DNA of 64,000 nt from Membranipora membranacea (taxonomy: Eukaryota; Bryozoa; Gymnolaemata; Cheilostomatida; Membraniporidae). Made by a program: the position numbers and the translations under genes. Positions 36,775 to 50,500 of this stretch are shown in pieces. The stretch is from NCBI GenBank assembly GCA_914767715.1, contig OU612066.1:11847001-11911000 (forward strand), read 5' to 3'. The number at the start of each line of letters is the position of its first letter. The first letter of the stretch is position 1. The notes beneath the pieces are model-generated. The model ran no database searches. It was not told the DNA's origin and was given only the letters and a program-made list of their open reading frames with translations.

Positions 36775-39700
36775 TCAGCGCCTTCCTCTTCTCTTCATAG
36801 TAGCTGTACACTGTGGACAATACCATTTTCCTTTAGGAGCTTGAGTCAGTCCCACACAGCCATAGTGGAACCACTCGAGTGTACACTGAAACAGAAACAT
36901 TGACATATTGTGACGCATCGATAACAAAATAACACAACGTAGAGATGGGGATATCAGTTTAATTTGCTTTTATCAGCTTTCAATGCTGGTATGCTAGTAT
37001 CCAAAATAAGAAAGATGTTGGTTTGTTCCATACCATAATGGCCATTTTGTGTGCTGCAACATGATCAAACAATATTCTAGTTGTTTCCCATCCAAACAAG
37101 ATAAAATTTTGCACTTTGATCAATACAAAATTATTTTTGCACTTTGATCAGTACAAAATTATTTTTGCATGCTGCAGTATTAAATAGTTTTTATAGTAAT
37201 ATTTAATACTTACGTCATCATTATCACAGCCGACCATCTCCCCGTATGATACTTGATTACACAGACAGTATCTCGGTTCGTTTGGATCATAAGTCCAGTC
37301 TTGAGTTACTGTACCGTCGTCCACTACCTCAGAGACGCTGCCGCCAGGAGTACTCTGCTGCTGCTGTGCGCTGCCAGGTGGAGTCTGTGCTGTCGTCTGC
37401 GCGTTCTTCTTAGCTTGCTGAGCCTTGATTAGCTCTTCAGCCTTTTGTGTGTGTCTGCAAAGGATGTATTAATACAGATAATTAGGAAAAATGTACTGGA
37501 GTTACTCCCTCTATGGGAACTTGCTAGAATACCTAGACAGAGACAGGGCAATTCCAAAATTGGCACAAATTTGAGTTCAGAAAACTGTCCTTCAGTTGAC
37601 CTATGATGAAACGACATTGGTGTAAAAAATTTTGTCTATTGCATTCGAATAATCAGCAATATAGCACATACTTTTTGACTCGCTGAGATCGACTCGTGCT
37701 GCTTTGTGACGTGTCAGCAGCAGACTGACTGCTCGATGACAGCGATTCTGACAGAGCAGGCCACTGGTCTGTTTTCTTAGTTGCCTCCACGCTCGCTTTG
37801 AGGCTGGTGGTACGACGCCCTTGTTGCTGCATGGATTGTTGTGTGGCAGCTATAGCCTGAGAGGCAGCTGCCCTGATTGCAGCATTACTCTGAGTTCCTA
37901 TTTGTCCTGAAACAAAATACACAGACACCTTCAGGATCACATACTTTGTTTCGCAACAGAATAGCATGGCAATTAAACTTGTCAGCGAGACCAATAGTTA
38001 CAGGGTAGATGTTTTATTTAAGATCAAAGCTGAAGAGCTTGCACTTTTTATTCATATTTTGTTCAATATGATCAGAAGTCAAATTAGCCAGGGTCCCCAG
38101 CCTAGTAAAAGAGAATCTAAGTTGACATCAGTTAAAAACGTGTTGATCCTGCTACACAATAATACTATCTCACCAAGACTGTAGCCTAAGGAGCTGGTAC
38201 TGTTAGCTGTAGAGGCAGGGCTGTTAGGTTCATCTAGATCCACAGATTCCTGTGAGGGAGTTGTGACATCATGTGTGACTGTAGTAGGTATTCTCATAGC
38301 AGCACGTTTAGTCTCTATCACATGGTGCTGTATAGCATATTTTCTTTCTATTTAACAAAGAAATGGTACATAGTAAGGTATTATATAGGGTTTTATGATA
38401 GAATAATATCAATATTAATTGTAATTAATGTTCAGGTAATATTAGCGGATATGTTACGATTACAACCCATACACTTGTGCAAAAAACTCAATTGAGTCAC
38501 AAACTTAGCTGCTGATACCACGTGAGTACAGTCACTAGTATAAATTCATCAGACATTTTGACATACAGGTCCTCTTGGCGACAAAATCTGCTTATTTGTT
38601 TAGTTGAACTATCAGCCTCTCTCCATCTCTCTAGTCTAGACTGAGGGGGGTCACTGTTTAATTACAGGCAGTGTGTACGGGTTTACTCCCGGGCCTGAGT
38701 TCAGTGTGCAATGCTATGTTATTATGAGGAAAGACAAATATTTGAAACTTACTTTCTTTCGGAGGGTTGTTTTCTTTAGGTACATTGTCTAACTCAAGAG
38801 ATCCTGAAATCAAGATTTACATGTATAAATTGCATATAAATGAATGAAATGTTCAAGTGATTATTTGGGTATATATTTCATAAAAATATTAACCACACTG
38901 ACAATGAGATACACTTTCAGTAGGTCAAGCATGATAAAATTTGCCTGTATTTTAAGTTGCCCCATCCGAGCCGCCAACAAGAATGGAATCAACAACTGGA
39001 ATGCAGGAAAACTGGCTCAAACTTGATCTACACTACAAGTTATGTTTTAGGTTCATGTGCCAACACCTAAATATATAGTATTCGTCACAACCCATTCTGG
39101 AAATCAGGAGGCTCCCTGAATTGATTCATGCTCATCTATCAAAGAAGGACAAGGAAAAAAATCACAATCGTCCTATGATGTTGCCATCATTTTCAATGTT
39201 TCGAAAGAAAGATTAGAAGAGCTTACTTTTTTCTAACATTTCTGTTATTCCTGCATTATCAGCTTCTAATTCCATTTTAAATTTATTTAGCTCAATATCT
39301 AATTTCCTGAGATGCCGATCAACCTACAACAGAAAAGAGGAGAAACATAGCAGACACTAGAAGTCATTACCCGACTGCAATATTTAAAATAAAACACTTT
39401 TATGGTTTGTAATATTCACAAAACCATAAAACTTTGCCATACATACCATTTCATATATCTGACTGGCTATTTGTACTTTTTCATCCGCCTGTTCCACTGC
39501 CTTTCTGTATTCCTGAAATTAAACAAATATTTTGAGTTTCAATGTCAACATCATAATGCATAGACTGCCCAACGCTATTTTTCTCCCAGAAAAGGTACAA
39601 CAAATATTCTATGAACATGTCAGTCATGTCAGCATGCTGCAGTTTGTTTTCAGAATTCCATCAAAAGGTGAAATTAGAGTCAACATTCAGATGCAAGATC

Positions 39701-40807
39701 TCAACAAACAAACCTCTTTTATTTTTTTGAATTGATCATCTTTCCATTCTTTTTTAGCTGAGTTCTGTAAACATTTTTTGAAGAATTGTTTGGTCCGCTC
39801 ATCCAGTGTATCGGTGGCATCTTAAATCATAGAGCAATTTATATGTAGGCTACACATATTTTATGTAAGCACAAATTACCATCCTGATAGGTTGTGGTCC
39901 ATACAATGCAGAAGACAACGGACAGTGGATGTAGCAAGGGGTGAGGAAAATATGATAAATTCATAAAATGGATGGGCTGAAGTTGAAACAAGGGGTACGC
40001 CTTGGCTAAACAATTAGAATATTATGATTGATACATGACCACCAGCCATGCTAACCAATAGTTAAAGTTGTACAACACTTTTAAATAATAACATTTTCAA
40101 CAAATACACTTTGTTTGTATACTAAACTGTTTATGCGTAAAGCTGATACATATATATCCACTCTATTTCATTCTCCCTGGTCAGACATAATAAACAATTT
40201 GAGAAACAAAACCCAAAAACAAAAATTTGAAGAACAAAGCAAAATTTCAGGTGAGCTGAGTTTGTCCATGGTGACCTTGAAAGTATTTTTTGTCAACATT
40301 TAGTATTTAATATATTATGCTTTAAAACATCATAACATTGAAAGGGACATTGTCACTCACTTTGCACTTCCAGATCAGCCTCTCTCATATCTGTAAACCT
40401 CTCCCGCATCTCCATGGGCAGATTCTCAATAACTAACAAAAAGAAGAAATATTTTTTCAATTGATGACACCGTCAATAATTCTCTTGCGATGAAATTAAT
40501 GGCTTCATGGATGGCGTCGACAGATTATCTATCTGTGATTAGCCAAAGCTGGCCTGGATGTAATCTAGCCATATTATCAGATTATATCTAGCCTTGTCAC
40601 GCGGCTTCAAAAAAGTAGCCACATGACAAGGCTAGATATAATCTGATATATGCTTGGTTTTGCGGAGTTGTCCTTACTTAATGGAAAAGAGAGCACAACT
40701 TATAGTTTAAAGATAGTTTTATAATTTATATCTTCATTTATTTTGCCAAGATTTGATAACTTGCACAGCGAGTATTTACCTTCCAAGAAGTCTTCTAGAT
40801 AAAGCAT
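36775..40807 (-). CDS. ING3: Inhibitor of growth protein 3
   Basis: ING3 is the H3K4me3-reading subunit of NuA4/TIP60 histone acetyltransferase complexes. Ten exons join in phase: 40780-40807, 40361-40432, 39714-39820, 39447-39512, 39227-39323, 38753-38803, 38174-38347, 37672-37906, 37214-37454 and 36775-36885, giving 393 aa (human 418). The N-terminal ING helical domain reads [20 protein letters not shown], then [14 protein letters not shown] and [21 protein letters not shown] Ser/Gln-rich linker contains RRTTSLKAS, also found in human ING3. The C-terminal PHD finger ([45 protein letters not shown]) carries the full C4HC3 ligand set and the aromatic residues for H3K4me3. The 28-bp first coding exon is very short but matches exactly. 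Confidence 0.97.
40576..40647. repeat. 72-bp near-perfect palindrome related to the hAT-like MITE
   Basis: ATCAGATTATATCTAG then CCTTGTCACGCGGCTTC is mirrored by GTAGCCACATGACAAGG then CTAGATATAATCTGAT, around AAAAAA. The inner arms match the ends of 3727-3972 and 9823-9884; the outer 16 bp arms are perfect. It lies in the first ING3 intron and would form a strong hairpin in DNA or pre-mRNA. Confidence 0.85.
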
Positions 40808-42077
40808 TTTGCCAAGCTTGTTTATCACAACTCAAATTCTTGAAAAGTAATGTGAAATGTCTAATCCAGAACAAATTATATCTAGTTCCTTGTGTTTCTT
40901 CTCTCATAAGATCAGCGCCATTTGCCAATGAATTGTTAAGTTTTCTAGGTCACGATATGAAACATTTCCGCACTGCTAAGTTAAATATAAACACTTCAGT
41001 CTTGTAGAACTAGTTTACAGCTAATTGCATTCCGCTTGGGCTAAATAGAATTTTTTTGCTCAGACAACAATCTTTCATGAATAATGTTGCTAAATTAGAG
41101 TCAGTGATGTCTGAGCTTGTAATTATTAATATAATTTGATATCCATCTCAAATTGAAAGACCTAAATCAAATATACCACATATAAACTCATCAAAACTTG
41201 GATATTTCTGAAACAGATGAGTAAGGAAATTCATCTATCTATAGTTAGTTAGTATATATATCCAATTCTAATGCAATCATCAATCCTCTACCTTGTACTC
41301 ACTGCCCCCTAATACAGCAGTACTCTTATCTGTACAGAATTTAGCTCTGTTACCTAAGTAACTGTTTACTGCAAGTGAGTAACTCAACTGGTGGTGTTAG
41401 TATGTCATATATGACACATGCTACTGCATAGTTTGTTTACACAACAAGATCTCCTAGTTATGTTTTGTTTATGTTATTCATTGTTACTACTGTTAGAAGG
41501 TAGTACTTGTAACTTGACCCTCCTTCTGGTATTACTTTTTATATAATTAGGAGGGACATAGAAAAATAATCATTGTTGAATATAAGATTTGATATCTTGT
41601 CTACCAGTTCAAGATGAACTATTGAGCATAAAAGTTCTTGATTTGTTTTGTTCTTTGACTATGCTTGCACTATCGACTATTTGCTCAAAACGTCATCATC
41701 CGATTCGGATTGAATAAATATAGGAGTACCACAAGGCTAAGATACTCATAAACTCCAGAACTTTATTGTGAAAGTTTGTCTCTGAAAAAACCACCGATGG
41801 CCATTGTATAGCCAGAGTGAAGGTTGCGAGAAGGGTATAATACTTATTTATAGTGAGCGTATCTAATTTTCTGAAAAATTGTGGAAGCCAGAAGCTTCTG
41901 CGTAAAGGATATAAACTTGGCAATCATGCACAATTCGTTTCCGTATCATTGTCGTCGAATAATTATATATAAGCAATTACTTTTTCAGGTTGCATATTTT
42001 GAAGCTCAATAGTAGGGACATCACAATACAGAAGCCTGAGAGGAAATTCTCAGACAGACTGTGTGCTACTTCTCATC
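40808..42077. other. Divergent promoter region between ING3 and FAM219
   Basis: About 1.27 kb between two divergent start codons. No coding was recognised on either strand. AT-rich, with no clear repeat. Confidence 0.5.
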
Positions 42078-44495
42078 ATGGAGGACAGTGGGATTGATAC
42101 CAACGATAATGAGGTAGCTTCACATTTAGCTTATGATGGAATTCAGATTAGAGCTTTGTTGCCAAAATTCATTTGGTAGGCTTCACCTTTAGGTCGTTGT
42201 TGTTCAGTACTCTTCGTTAAGTTATGAATGTCATATCACTTCAACTCTAGGTCTCAATTCGTGCTCAGTTTTTTCTCAACTAAATAACTATTGTCTCTAA
42301 TCTTGCCAGACAGCTCGATCTAAGTTAAAAGCCTCCAAGACAGTCACCTCTGCTTCCAGTGATGTCGTGGCCAACGGCTTCACAATAAGCGACAGTGAGT
42401 CAGAAAATGAGAGCCTTGAGGAGTGGAATCCTCGATCTAATCAAACTAACGCTGCCAAACCTAGTCTAGCTCAGAACAAAAAATCACAATCACAAGGTAC
42501 ACTACACATATTATCTACTTAGTATAATATATAGGTTATTAAATAATGTTTATTGTCCATTGATTCAATGGCTCAACCTATGTTATTTGTAGAGATTTTT
42601 TTTGACTAGATATTCATCTCGTTTACTGATCCGGTTTTCAGTTATGTCAAGGAAAATGTCAGCAATACTCAAGTCAAACAAACTTCAATCCTATTGTTAT
42701 AAAGAGATATTTTCTGTCTGTAGAAAGTCTGAAACACAGTCTTCTATCCGAGAATAATGATGAACAATCAGAATTAAGAAATCATTCACAAACCATCAAC
42801 TTTGAGCCTGCCAGGTGAGTGACTGGGTGGATTCACCCTTTATATATAGGGAAGCTAAAACGTGTATATATGAAGTTCTCTTAACAGTCTGAAGAGTTTT
42901 ACATTGTCCATTTGTGCTCTTCATTGACAAGTTAATCATGTATGCAAACAATAAAACCTCATGATAAACTCAGACTCATAAAAAAGGTGACTGACTTATA
43001 AAGTGATACATTTTTTTCAATACTTTTACTGTATTAAAAAAAAATGTATCACTCTGTAAGACAGTCACCTTCGTTTATAAGCTTTTTAATTTTCTTTATA
43101 AGCTGTTTATAACCTTCATTTATAAACATTTAGCTGAGGCTTGTATCTGAATCATCATTTCATTTTCGTTGGTCATAGATAGTTACTTGTAAGTGTATAG
43201 ATTGATCACAGAGGTTATATCTTTGAAATGGTTCATGGGTGGTTTTTAGTGGGTGGTGACTTATAAGCTGCGTGGTGACTTGAAAACTAAAAAAAGAATC
43301 TGTATCTTCTAGAATGTATGTTGTACAACAATTGGAACAATACCATTTGCAGATAAGCTCTATTGTAAAACTATCAATTAAATCCCATGACTGCTAAAGT
43401 GATACTAAGGTTTGCTAAGGGCTACACTGTAGTGCCTTTAACTGATCATCGATTTTTGATGTGCAAAATAACAATTATAATGATGATGTATCTTTAAATA
43501 AATAGTAGTTTGTCATGTTGTTGATCTTTTTGTGTTACAGTATCCCAACTACTAATATAAAGCCATCGGGAATGGCTTACGATGTAAGACATAAACAGAC
43601 TGATGTAAAACCAGGATTACATGGTGCTCGGGAAAGTGCTAGCCTGCTTGTAGATGTACCCTTCAATGATGATCACAGGTGATAAAAACTACTACTTCAT
43701 TAGAGTATGCAATTTGATTTTAATCTGCCTTAGATAAAGATTGCAAGATTTTCCTTTGAATAATTTCAAGCAAACTAGTTCTAAGTTTATGAAATGAGTT
43801 TCATTTAATGATTTTTTATTGGTAAAGGATATGTCTAGCAAATGCCGACAATTCAATATTGCAACACAATGACACTGGTCTAAGGTGCCAATGAGATCCT
43901 GTTGTAAAGATCTGCTATAGGTCTGTTCGTACAATCCTGGTCATTCTTTAACCAAACTTTAAGTCCATCTGCTCAGGGAGTTTGTCCCACACTCCTCGAT
44001 CTACTTTAAATGCAGCATTGTCCGCCATTACCAAATCAAAGAGTCAAAAATCTAAATAACAAGTATAATTATTATACTTTTCCACCAATAACAGTGTGTG
44101 CATAGGCCAATTAGATAAACTGAATGATTGTGCTGAAATAAGAATAATCTGTATGCTGCCCGTTGTACCAAGAGCTTCCTCTACATATGATTTCTGATAA
44201 AATAACACACTTTGTTTTAGCCAAAGTGAAAGTATGATAAATATAATAATCTTCAATTTTGTGCTGATTTTCCTAACCAAAGATGTGTTCTGTTTTATCC
44301 AGTGACTCTGAAGAAGATATACCTCTATCCTGGCAGAGATCAAGTAGATCTATGAGAGAACAACTTCTCAGAGATGGTTATAACCTAGACTTAGAATCAG
44401 ACAATGAAGACTTAGATCTCATACCACCTAAGCCTCAGAACTTTGGGGTGGGCGGGCTCTGCTCTTGCTCTTCAGAAGGCTGCACAATCTCTTGA
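42078..44495 (+). CDS. FAM219: FAM219-family protein
   Basis: Five exons join in phase: 42078-42113, 42310-42496, 42724-42814, 43541-43678 and 44303-44495, giving 214 aa. The C terminus matches vertebrate FAM219A/B: DSEEDIPLSWQRSSRSM, then EQLLRDGYNLD, DNEDLDLIPPK and a Cys-containing tail (CSCSSEGC). The N-terminal two thirds are polar, Ser/Asn/Lys-rich and probably disordered, with an acidic patch (SDSESENESLEE). The molecular function of the family is not well established. A likely poly(A) signal lies at 44793-44798. The first coding exon (MEDSGIDTNDNE) is short and is the least certain part. Confidence 0.85.
42984..43072. repeat. Inverted repeat, possible small foldback element
   Basis: AAGGTGACTGACTTATAAAG then TGATACATTTTTTT is mirrored by AAAAATGTATCACTCTGTAA then GACAGTCACCTT. 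The arms are about 30 bp with a few mismatches. Related GTGACTTATAAG words recur at about 43250-43285. It lies in a FAM219 intron. Confidence 0.65.
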
Positions 44496-45823
44496 TGACA
44501 CAACTAAGGCTAATTCTGCGAATTATTGACTATGCACGATATTGTCCATCCACCTACTGGTCAGATACCAGTAAGATAGCTGATACCTCCAGCAATGGTA
44601 CTCGGTTGTTAAAAAGCTGCCATCGTCATAACAACTTGGAAGAAAATTTTACTTTCCTGTTCCATTTAAGCCACAATAACGGGTTTGCATAATTTGTTAG
44701 CGTAGGGGTAAGGTGGAATAACAACTTATTGTGATAGGCCACACTCTACCCATGATTTGTGACATTTATGTTGGGCCCACCAGTAACTAATGAATAAAAA
44801 CCGATCCCTTCCTGTATCATGAAAATTACTTTTAAACTTTATTTTGTCACTTCAGTTCAACATCGAATAATTCATAGCAAAGTTGACCAAGTCAAGCTTT
44901 ATATATAATATATAATTGAAATCTAAAGACCAGATTTTTTCCTGCAAGGCACCTACTGTTGACAACAACAACTATTTTATTTATCCCATACTGCCCTCAT
45001 GCTTTTCATGTCTTATTATTGAACTGTCTGGTTTATTAAAAGAAGCTCATGGCCAGTTCATCTTTTTTTATATTAAGGTGCTTTTTGAGAACAAAAGTGT
45101 AACAATGTTATTGCGAGATTATTTATTATTTATTCACTGGTATATTGTGATTATCACACTTTACAGATGATGTGTGTCTCGTTAATGTATTCAATGGTGT
45201 TTCCACACAGATAAATAGATTCCTTATATTTTTTCTTGATTGGTTATCTTCCCTCATATGTCTAGTGTTATAATATAATGGGATGAATGTAGATGAATAC
45301 AATGAAAAATATATATATATAATTATATATTATTTTGTTTAAACACATTAAATATACAACGGACTAATGGAGGATATTAATAATTACTTTGTGAAAATAC
45401 ATGATAAATGATTCTGGTTCCAGACTTGACCTTGTCTTTCCATGCGAATCAGAATCCCCCCTCAAGTCATCCAGATTTCCTGCCGATCGAGCTCATCTGG
45501 CTGAGATAATTTTGCACATTGTTTCGTCTTTAGATGATGAGATGCTCACTATAGAGACAGTTCAGAGCAAGAATGTGATAATTTGGCCAAGACCACTTTG
45601 TGCAATTCAATCACACCTTTGACTGTGCAAAGTAATAACCAGACCTATTGCTTTGCAAGTAGCTTGTATAATGTTGATGCAATAGTGTTGTGCAGACGGG
45701 TTTTCTATGTTCTAATCTTTTTTGGCCTGCAGACTGTATAATGTGCGCTGTGTTTTGATAGATTGAATTATATCTGATCTTTGATGTCATGGTGAACCGA
45801 AGATTCTCTTGAGATGGATTCTA

Positions 45824-45922
45824 TCATTGAGATATCTCAGCTTCTCCTCTTTGAGCATTAGCAAGCTGCTGGGCCCGAGCCAGCCTCCTTGACTGCAGTC
45901 TACTCCTTACCTTACTCAAGGG
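45824..45922 (-). CDS. Possible terminal exon of an unidentified small gene
   Basis: A strong acceptor (CCTCTTGTTTAG) is followed by 32 sense codons and a stop. They encode a basic, helix-prone tail (SRLQSRRLARAQQLANAQRG). Codon composition looks coding, unlike the flanks. No upstream exon of matching phase (0) was found within the next 1.5 kb, so this may be a fragment or chance. Confidence 0.3.
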   Translation of the reverse strand, partial: PLSKVRSRLQSRRLARAQQLANAQRGEAEISQ

Positions 45923-46546
45923 CTAAACAAGAGGATAATATAATGTCAATCAAATATAGCGTTATGATAGATAAAAGTCCAACATATCCAGATCAAGGAT
46001 ATACGATTATACGTTATGGCCATAGGTCCCTGATACAACACAATTAGAATAATTCATAGGATGAGCTCAAGAGCACAATAAAATTTCTTATTTGGAAATA
46101 TCTTTTTATGCAAGCTGGTGGGAACTTAACTGTCAAGGACCACAAATGCAAAAATGTTTTGTGTATGTGCAGGTCTGTAAAATACTTTATTTATGGCTTC
46201 TCTATTGCTTTGTTCACGGACAACCCAGAGTGGGAAAAACTCTAGAGAAAGAAAATTGTAAATTTTTTACAATATCACTGGCAGACAAGCAAAGAATACT
46301 AAAAGCAGACTAAGATTTTCAGACTTTCACACAACTTCACACAGGGAAAGGAAGTTATCCTGATTGGCTGGCTACATCGCCCAAAGTTATTTTTTGTAGG
46401 ACAGTTATATAACGCTATGTTTAAAAACGAATCCACTTACATGCATATGGGAGGCGGTAGTTTAAGCGCTTAAATTGTGTTGGGAAATTGGTCGATGATG
46501 AAATACTACTACCAGCTATCCCGACTCATTTTGAGCGTTTAAACTA

Positions 46547-46577
46547 GGGAGGGGGTAGGGAGGGGGTAGGGAGGGGG
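46547..46577 (+). other. G-quadruplex-capable G-rich tract
   Basis: Alternating GGGAGGGGGTA units give five runs of at least three G within 31 bases. It fits the standard G3+N1-7 quadruplex pattern on the plus strand. Confidence 0.7.
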
Positions 46578-47598
46578 AAGTTTTTGTAAGGTGTGGTAGA
46601 GATTGAAACAGTTAGATAAGTTTTACTCACCGTTTAATTATGGGTCGGGTGATAAACAAGATGACAGCACAAGCGATCGAAAATAAGACAGCCAGAAATC
46701 ATCAGATAATAGGGATAAATCATGATTAATTATGGCAGCAGATTATAACATCAGCAGAGCAGCAAAAATGATAACAGCTGTAGCCTCACATCCCAGACCT
46801 TGATTTACATAGAGGGGAGGGGCATGGTATAGCCTCCCTAGTTATCTCTTTACCAATTACTTGAGATTCAATGATTTGTGAAACCGTTCTCTTTCATTCT
46901 ATTGCATTGAAATACAGAAAGTAACTCTACCTAATAAAACTGTGACTGTGACTAGAAGATTTGGGTGCTAATGTTCTACAACAGTTATTCAAAAATAACG
47001 ACTGTGAAACCAGAAGGCTACTGTCAGAAAATAGATACTACGGTGTAAGTGATTTTAGTAACACGGATACCAGTATGCCACTGTAAAACACAAAGTATAT
47101 ATGTCATATTCACGATTATCTCACAAATGTCCGATTTGGGCGTACAGTTAAAACCTAATACTGTTAGGTCGTTGTGGTTCGGTTGGCAAGTCAGACTACA
47201 TTGATTTGAAATGATATTGAATTATGCCACAAAATATCGCTGCTTTAAAGCAACTGAATCACAACATGTAAATAGTCAAGTATGGACAGTATGGTAGCAT
47301 ATACGCAGTATGATAGCTTTCTCTGGCAGCGAATCATTCCATGAATTGACTTTCAAACCTTTTACCAGAATACCTTTTGTAATTCAATTTGGATTTTGGT
47401 CGAGCTTGAAGGTTATTGCGCAACCTCTTCTTGTTCTATTAAAAATATGGTGGTTATGAGTTAAAGCAAATTATGAACAGCCTGAAATGATAAACATTGT
47501 AACATATGATGGGTAGCAATAACTCCAGAAGCATGACGGATATTGTTTGTTCAAATAATGAGGTATATGGTATAATTCTGTATAGCAAAGGGGCGGGG

Positions 47599-50500
47599 TC
47601 ACTGTAAAAGACAGGCTCTTGAGCCTTTAACTGCTCTTGCCTTGGCGACGACTTTAGCTGCAACCATCGTCAGCCCATTCTGTGTAGTGTTGGTGGCGTC
47701 CTGGATAAGCTGTCGACTAGGTAGCAGTTTTAGCACCTCCTTCGATCCATCATCCAGCGGGTCAGCGATAGTCAGCATGACAAAAGAGCCATCCACAGCG
47801 CCCAGCATCAGATTCATACCTCCAGCGGTGCATGCCATCACGTTCACCTCAGCATGACACTTGTAGTGTGCTAGCTGCTTACAGTCAGAGATCCTGAATA
47901 TCCTGATAGTCCGGTGGCCTTCGTGGTAGTACACTACATGTCTGTCATTCTTTGTGAACATGCACTTCACATTGAATACTCCTTCAGCGACTCTGGGTAT
48001 AAGAGTCTGGACTGGAGGCTTCTCCGGATTCTTAGTTAGAGCTAGCAGTTCCAGTCCTCCTCTTGTCGGAGCGAAGAGACCATATTTCCCGCTGGGGTTC
48101 ACTACTCCGTTCCATTTGTTTATAGTCCTTGCAGCCGATTTCTTCTTGATATCATAGATGACACCCTTATCATTGTCTATGATACCTATCAGCTGGGACT
48201 CAGAAGGCATTGAGATTATGGTGTGGAACTCCTGATAGTTGTTGTACTTGAGAGTGATTTTGTTGAGATGGGTTCCGGTTTTAGCATGGTAGACTGAGAG
48301 TATGTTTGATTCACCAGCTTTGTTGACAGTTGGAAGGACCAGGGTCAGACCATCGCAGGTGAGTGCTGCCTGTTTGAACTTCTTATGACCCTCCAAATCA
48401 AACTCATACACTTCATCACCCTCAGGAACCTATGATAAAAAGTGGGTATGAGTTGTCCTCTCTCAATTAAAGGAAAGACAATAAATGAGCACTTGAACAG
48501 TTAGTTGCTAGAGTGTACCCTGAGTGTACTATGCATGGGTGAATTATAATTTAATGCATGTCAAATCTAATTCATACCAGGTTATGGTTCATTTATTGTC
48601 TTAATCTTAAGAAATCGTAAAGAAGTAACTCAATGATAGGTAAAAAGATAAGATAAAATAGCGGCCCTACTCCTTTGAGGGGGCAAGTACATCTGTTTAT
48701 ATGTTTACCTTGAGGCACGTGCACTTGACTTTACTTCCTATTGTAGTAGATACAACGATCACTTTAGAATCATTCTCGTTCAGCAGAAGTTGTTGCACAT
48801 TTCTGAGCGGTGTTGTTTTTAGAACAGTACTGGAGTTTACATCCCATATCAGCACATTCCCTGTAAAAATTGGATATCAATTTTAATTTTGAGATTGGGC
48901 TGATCAGAATCCCATGAAAGTTTTGATTATAAATTATAAAGAAACACACAGATGGTAGTCATTCTGCGGGACAAACGCATTGCAATGCCTAAGTAATCTC
49001 AAAGAAACTTTTACCCTAGAGGAGCAAATAGTTACTGGAGTATAGTTTTGGTAGTTTGAGAGACTTAACATCGGCTTGTTTCAATTTTCGTAAGGTAATG
49101 ACTTTGAGTAAGTTTTGGATACACATACATTTAATACTCAAACACTACTTGACGTGGCTAACCTATTCTCATGCACTTAATTCACTCCTCTAGGGTACAT
49201 TGAGATGGAAACCCAAATTTGTAGTAACGAATCTCAATAACATATTTCAAAACATGTACATGCACATGTAAGCTATCAGGACAAACCAGAAAAAGAAATG
49301 ATCAGAAACTTTGGTTTTGCAGGAATTTCTTTTTAAATAACTTATTTTTGTAACAAGCCCTAAATATTTTTATACAGTTTTGATATGTTGCCTAGCTAGC
49401 TGGTTTATTATCTATAAGCACAGAAAAGCATGAAAATACTGCTTGGTTCTAAAAGAACTAAACTGCCAGTTAAATAATCGAAACAGTTCACTGCGCCTTA
49501 CCAACAGCATCCTGATTGGATGGGTTCTGCCCAACCATTTTCACTATAACATTTTTGGATAATAAATAATAAAAACAGCTCAGCCATCATTTAAAATTTG
49601 ACATCAAACATTAGTATAAGGGGATGTGATTGTGAATATTATATGGATTTTGATGATAGCATTAACAAATGCAAACAAACCAATTATCTATTAAATCGAA
49701 AACATTAAAACATTGTTTATTTTATTATTAACAAGTCGAAAAGCGTATCTCTCAGAACATTCTCAATTCCTACAAGACATTTGTGTGTTCGACAAACAGG
49801 GGATGTGAGACATAATCGCACATCAGACTGTGAATGTAGGATATAACTCATAGGAAAAGTGCTCCAATAAGCGCTCTCCAATTTAAAGTGAACCTTAAGC
49901 AGCAATTCTCAAAGCAAACTGACAAAATGTCAGACACAAACCTTTTGGTCCAGGACCTAAAATGGAACGGGCCTGAACCATGTAATATTTGCAAATTCAA
50001 GCGGTTATATAGAAAATAATCGACAAGGAGAGTTGCTAGATCAATGCTTCTTGGTGTTTTATCATTGCAATATAACAACTTGTCACATAACATCAAGACA
50101 GATGACTTTTTCAAAGAGATCTCAAAGAAAATTGTAGACAGGGATAATTATTATGCAGAAGGATAACACCTCCTTCAAACTGGGCGAATTCTCACAATCC
50201 AAAATTACCTGACTCAGCGCTGATTATGTATTTGCCGTTGGAAGTTATCTTAGCCTGACTGATTATAGAACTACCACTACTGCTGAGGGTTTTGAGTAGA
50301 CGCCCATCCTCCAGGTTCCACACCCCCAGACAGTTCCTGGTTATAGTGAGAGCTTTGTACACTTCATCAGCGGTACAGAGATCATCGACAGGCCTCTCCA
50401 TTCTATCTATACTATACACATCCTCGTATATGTTGTCTATATTCCACACCTACAATTCAAATACAATATGATGAAGTTAAAAGTTATTGAGTTGAGCTTG

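Larger units (their letters stand above)
44496..47598. other. Convergent 3' region of FAM219 and the NWD-like gene
   Basis: About 3.1 kb. It holds the FAM219 3' UTR (AATAAA at 44793-44798), one exon-like minus-strand frame (45824-45922) and a G-rich tract (46547-46577). A hydrophobic frame at about 46624-46692 on the minus strand ends at a good donor (GTGAGT) but has no start, no acceptor and the wrong phase for the other exon. Otherwise AT-rich. Confidence 0.45.

Noticed and set aside
46624-46692. Hydrophobic minus-strand frame ending at a donor, as first exon of a small membrane protein
   Set aside because: Stops lie directly upstream with no ATG or acceptor, and its phase does not fit the exon at 45824-45922.
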